Shown piece after piece: positions 5,159-6,708 of a DNA stretch of 6,708 nt; the stretch's first letter is position 1, and each line of letters begins with the position of its first letter. The notes beneath the pieces are model-generated. The model was not told where the DNA came from and ran no database searches. It saw only the letters and a list, made by a program, of their open reading frames with translations. The position numbers were made by a program, and so were the translations under genes. Source of the DNA: a bacterium (GTDB lineage: Bacteria > Desulfobacterota > GWC2-55-46). The DNA lies in the NCBI GenBank assembly GCA_027310325.1, contig DAIDBB010000160.1:1-6708 (forward strand). The letters run 5' to 3'.

Positions 5159-6421
5159 ATGTCTCGTATCCAGAAAACTACCCTTGAAAACGGCATAAAA
5201 GTATTGACCGAGGAGATGCCGGACGTCGAGTCCTCTACGATCGGCGTCTGGGTCGTCACGGGATCGAGGAATGAGACGCGGAGCCTTAACGGCATATCCC
5301 ACTTCATCGAGCATATGCTCTTCAAGGGCACCGACAAAAGGACCGCTCTTGATATCTCGAGGGAGATAGAGTCCGTCGGCGGTGTCTTGAACGCCTTTAC
5401 GAGCAGGGAGTATACATGCTTCTTCGCCAAGGTGTTGAATAAAGACCTGCCCCGCGCCATAGACCTCCTGTCGGATATCTTCATCGACTCGAAGTTCGAC
5501 GTCTCCGAGATGGAGAGGGAGAAGATGGTAGTGCTCCAGGAGATAAAGATGGTCCTGGACACCCCCGACGACCTCATACACGACCTTTTCGCGGAGAGGT
5601 TCTGGCAGAAGGACCCCATAGGCTGGTCGGTTCTCGGCTCGTCAAAGACCGTTAAGTCCATAAAAAGAGACGATATCATAAAATACTTTAACGAACACTA
5701 CCGTTCGGGGTCGGTATTCATAACAGCCGCAGGAGGATTGAAGTCCGGGCGCGTGGTAAAGCTCCTCAATTCCATGTTCGGCGGCATCAAGGTGAAACAT
5801 CGGAGGGCCTCTTCGTCGAGGCCGAGGTCGGCCCGGGGGATAAAGCTATTCAAAAAGGACCTTGAACAGACCCACATCTGCGTAGGCGTGCCGGCCCCGC
5901 CGCAACCCCATCCTGAAAGATACAGGGTCTATCTCATGAATACGATTCTCGGCGGCGGGATGAGCTCGAGGCTTTTCCAGGAGATAAGGGAAAAAAGGGG
6001 GCTTGCGTATAACGTCTATACATACCTAAACCTCTGCAGGGACACCGGGTCGTTTGTGACGTACGCCGGGATATCGAAAGAGAATTTCACAGAGGTCCTT
6101 GCCCTCATACTGCAGGAGTTTGAGAAATTCCGCGACGGCGTAAGCGCGGAGGAGCTCAAAAACGCCAAGGAGCAGCTGAAGGGCGGGATGCTCCTGGGGC
6201 TTGAGACGAGCGACAACAGGATGATGAAGCTTGCCAGGGACGAGATATACTTCGGCAGGGTAATACCAGTTAAAGACATAGTTAAAGGCATCGATGGCGT
6301 TACGCTTAAAGACCTCTCTGAGACAGCCGGGAGGATGTTGTCGCCGGATAAGATTACGCTCGTTGTCATGGGCAACGTTAAAAAAAGCGGTCTGCCGAAG
6401 AGCTTAAAGGTTTTGAACTGA
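5159..6421 (+). CDS. M16 family zinc metallopeptidase (processing-peptidase-like)
   Basis: This 420-residue M16 peptidase has the inverted zinc motif HFIEH (H48, E51, H52) and a third ligand Glu128 in VVLQEIKM, 76 residues after H52 as the family expects. The second half carries GGGMSSRLFQEIREKRGLAY (265-284), including the conserved Arg280 and Tyr284 of the M16 C-terminal domain that help bind substrate. The N terminus (TTLENGIKVLTEEMP) is typical of the family and has no signal peptide, so it is probably cytoplasmic. Domain order is M16 N-terminal (about 12-160), then M16_C (about 165-345) and a tail. It resembles the single-subunit bacterial homologues of mitochondrial processing peptidase, such as B. 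subtilis MlpA/YmxG, which is also encoded just downstream of pnp. The Shine-Dalgarno is weak (GGA 5145-5147). Natural substrates are unknown. Confidence 0.93.
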   Translation: MSRIQKTTLENGIKVLTEEMPDVESSTIGVWVVTGSRNETRSLNGISHFIEHMLFKGTDKRTALDISREIESVGGVLNAFTSREYTCFFAKVLNKDLPRAIDLLSDIFIDSKFDVSEMEREKMVVLQEIKMVLDTPDDLIHDLFAERFWQKDPIGWSVLGSSKTVKSIKRDDIIKYFNEHYRSGSVFITAAGGLKSGRVVKLLNSMFGGIKVKHRRASSSRPRSARGIKLFKKDLEQTHICVGVPAPPQPHPERYRVYLMNTILGGGMSSRLFQEIREKRGLAYNVYTYLNLCRDTGSFVTYAGISKENFTEVLALILQEFEKFRDGVSAEELKNAKEQLKGGMLLGLETSDNRMMKLARDEIYFGRVIPVKDIVKGIDGVTLKDLSETAGRMLSPDKITLVVMGNVKKSGLPKSLKVLN

Positions 6422-6456
6422 TTGCGCCCATCCTTTCGTTTGGGGTAAAATATAAC
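6422..6456 (+). promoter_or_regulatory. Possible promoter for the response regulator
   Basis: TTGCGC (6422-6427) and TAAAAT (6446-6451) are separated by 18 bases; an overlapping TATAAC (6451-6456) is another -10 candidate. The -35 matches consensus only partly. The start site would fall very close to the ribosome-binding site, giving a very short leader. The change in gene function here supports a new transcription unit, but read-through from the peptidase gene is equally possible. Confidence 0.3.
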
Positions 6457-6459
6457 GTT

Positions 6460-6466
6460 AGGAGGT
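6460..6466 (+). promoter_or_regulatory. Strong Shine-Dalgarno for the response regulator
   Basis: AGGAGGT lies 4 bases before ATG 6471 (core GGAGG 6461-6465, 5 bases before the ATG). It supports this start and is stronger than the sites in front of the rbfA, nrnA, truB and peptidase genes. Confidence 0.75.
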
Positions 6467-6470
6467 CTTG

Positions 6471-6708
6471 ATGAGGATACTTATCATCGAAGATGAAAAG
6501 AAGGTGGCGGCGTTCATCAAACGCGGCCTTGAGCAGGAAAGTTACGCCGTCGACGTGGTAAACGACGGGGTTGAGGGTGAGAATTACGCGACCGCCAATG
6601 AATACGACGCCATTATACTCGATATAATGCTCCCCAAGAAGGGAGGCCTCGAGGTCTTGAAGGACCTGAAGGCGGCAAAGGTGAAGGCGCCGGTGATCCT
6701 TTTAACCG
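6471..6708 (+). CDS. Response regulator, receiver domain, truncated by window end
   Basis: The frame runs open from ATG 6471 to the window edge, giving 79 complete codons. It begins MRILIIEDEKKVAAFIKRGL and shows the canonical receiver residues: acidic pocket E7-D8, phosphoacceptor D51 in IILDIMLPKKGG, and the conserved Thr79 in the VILLT strand. The N-terminal style resembles OmpR/PhoB-family regulators of the CusR/CopR (heavy-metal or envelope stress) type. The output domain is outside the window, so that subfamily is an inference. A partner sensor histidine kinase would be expected just downstream. It is unrelated in function to the translation/RNA cluster and probably starts a separate unit. 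The strong ribosome-binding site and the absence of upstream in-frame alternatives support the start. Confidence 0.9.
   Translation, partial: MRILIIEDEKKVAAFIKRGLEQESYAVDVVNDGVEGENYATANEYDAIILDIMLPKKGGLEVLKDLKAAKVKAPVILLT

Noticed and set aside
5155..5679. 174-residue open frame on the - strand
   Set aside because: It lies opposite the M16 gene, including its zinc motif; the translation is low-complexity in character with no family signature, as expected for an antisense shadow.
1..6708. Mobile element, CRISPR array, tRNA/rRNA genes, phage or defence system
   Set aside because: No transposase, integrase, direct-repeat arrays, tRNA cloverleaf or defence-family domains seen; gene order is the standard chromosomal core.

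Overview
This window is a housekeeping translation and RNA-metabolism cluster, with every gene on the + strand and tightly packed. It matches a very widely conserved bacterial neighbourhood: infB - ylxP (DUF503) - rbfA - nrnA - truB - rpsO - pnp - M16 peptidase. The left edge cuts into ylxP, so infB probably lies just upstream. The right edge cuts into a two-component response regulator. Base composition is moderately GC-rich. Isoleucine is often ATA and arginine often AGG. The gene order and protein styles suggest a Gram-negative-like lineage of the Desulfobacterota (former Deltaproteobacteria) or Nitrospirota type. That is an inference; the sequence alone does not decide it.

Layout. Bases 1-204: 3' end of ylxP. 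234-590: rbfA (30S maturation). 606-1601: nrnA (nanoRNase/pAp phosphatase, DHH-DHHA1). 1598-2320: truB (tRNA Psi55 synthase, short at its C terminus), overlapping nrnA by 4 bases. 2321-2523: non-coding stretch with an extended -10 promoter and a structured rpsO leader. 2524-2790: rpsO. 2791-2948: rpsO-pnp intergenic region, rich in inverted repeats. 2949-5051: pnp. 5052-5158: spacer with two hairpins. 5159-6421: M16 zinc peptidase. 6422-6470: short spacer with a possible promoter and a strong Shine-Dalgarno. 6471-6708+: response regulator receiver domain, running off the window.

How the genes fit together. RbfA, S15 and TruB serve ribosome and tRNA maturation. PNPase degrades RNA phosphorolytically, and NrnA clears the 2-5 nt oligonucleotides that exonucleases leave behind. 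The M16 peptidase is a regular neighbour of pnp with no settled role there. The response regulator probably begins a separate signalling unit.

I did not find a novel defence, mobile or biosynthetic system. The points most worth a second look are the cis-regulatory structures flanking rpsO and pnp (including two mutually exclusive pairings next to the pnp start), an Asp-to-Glu change in the first metal-binding motif of NrnA, and the short TruB.
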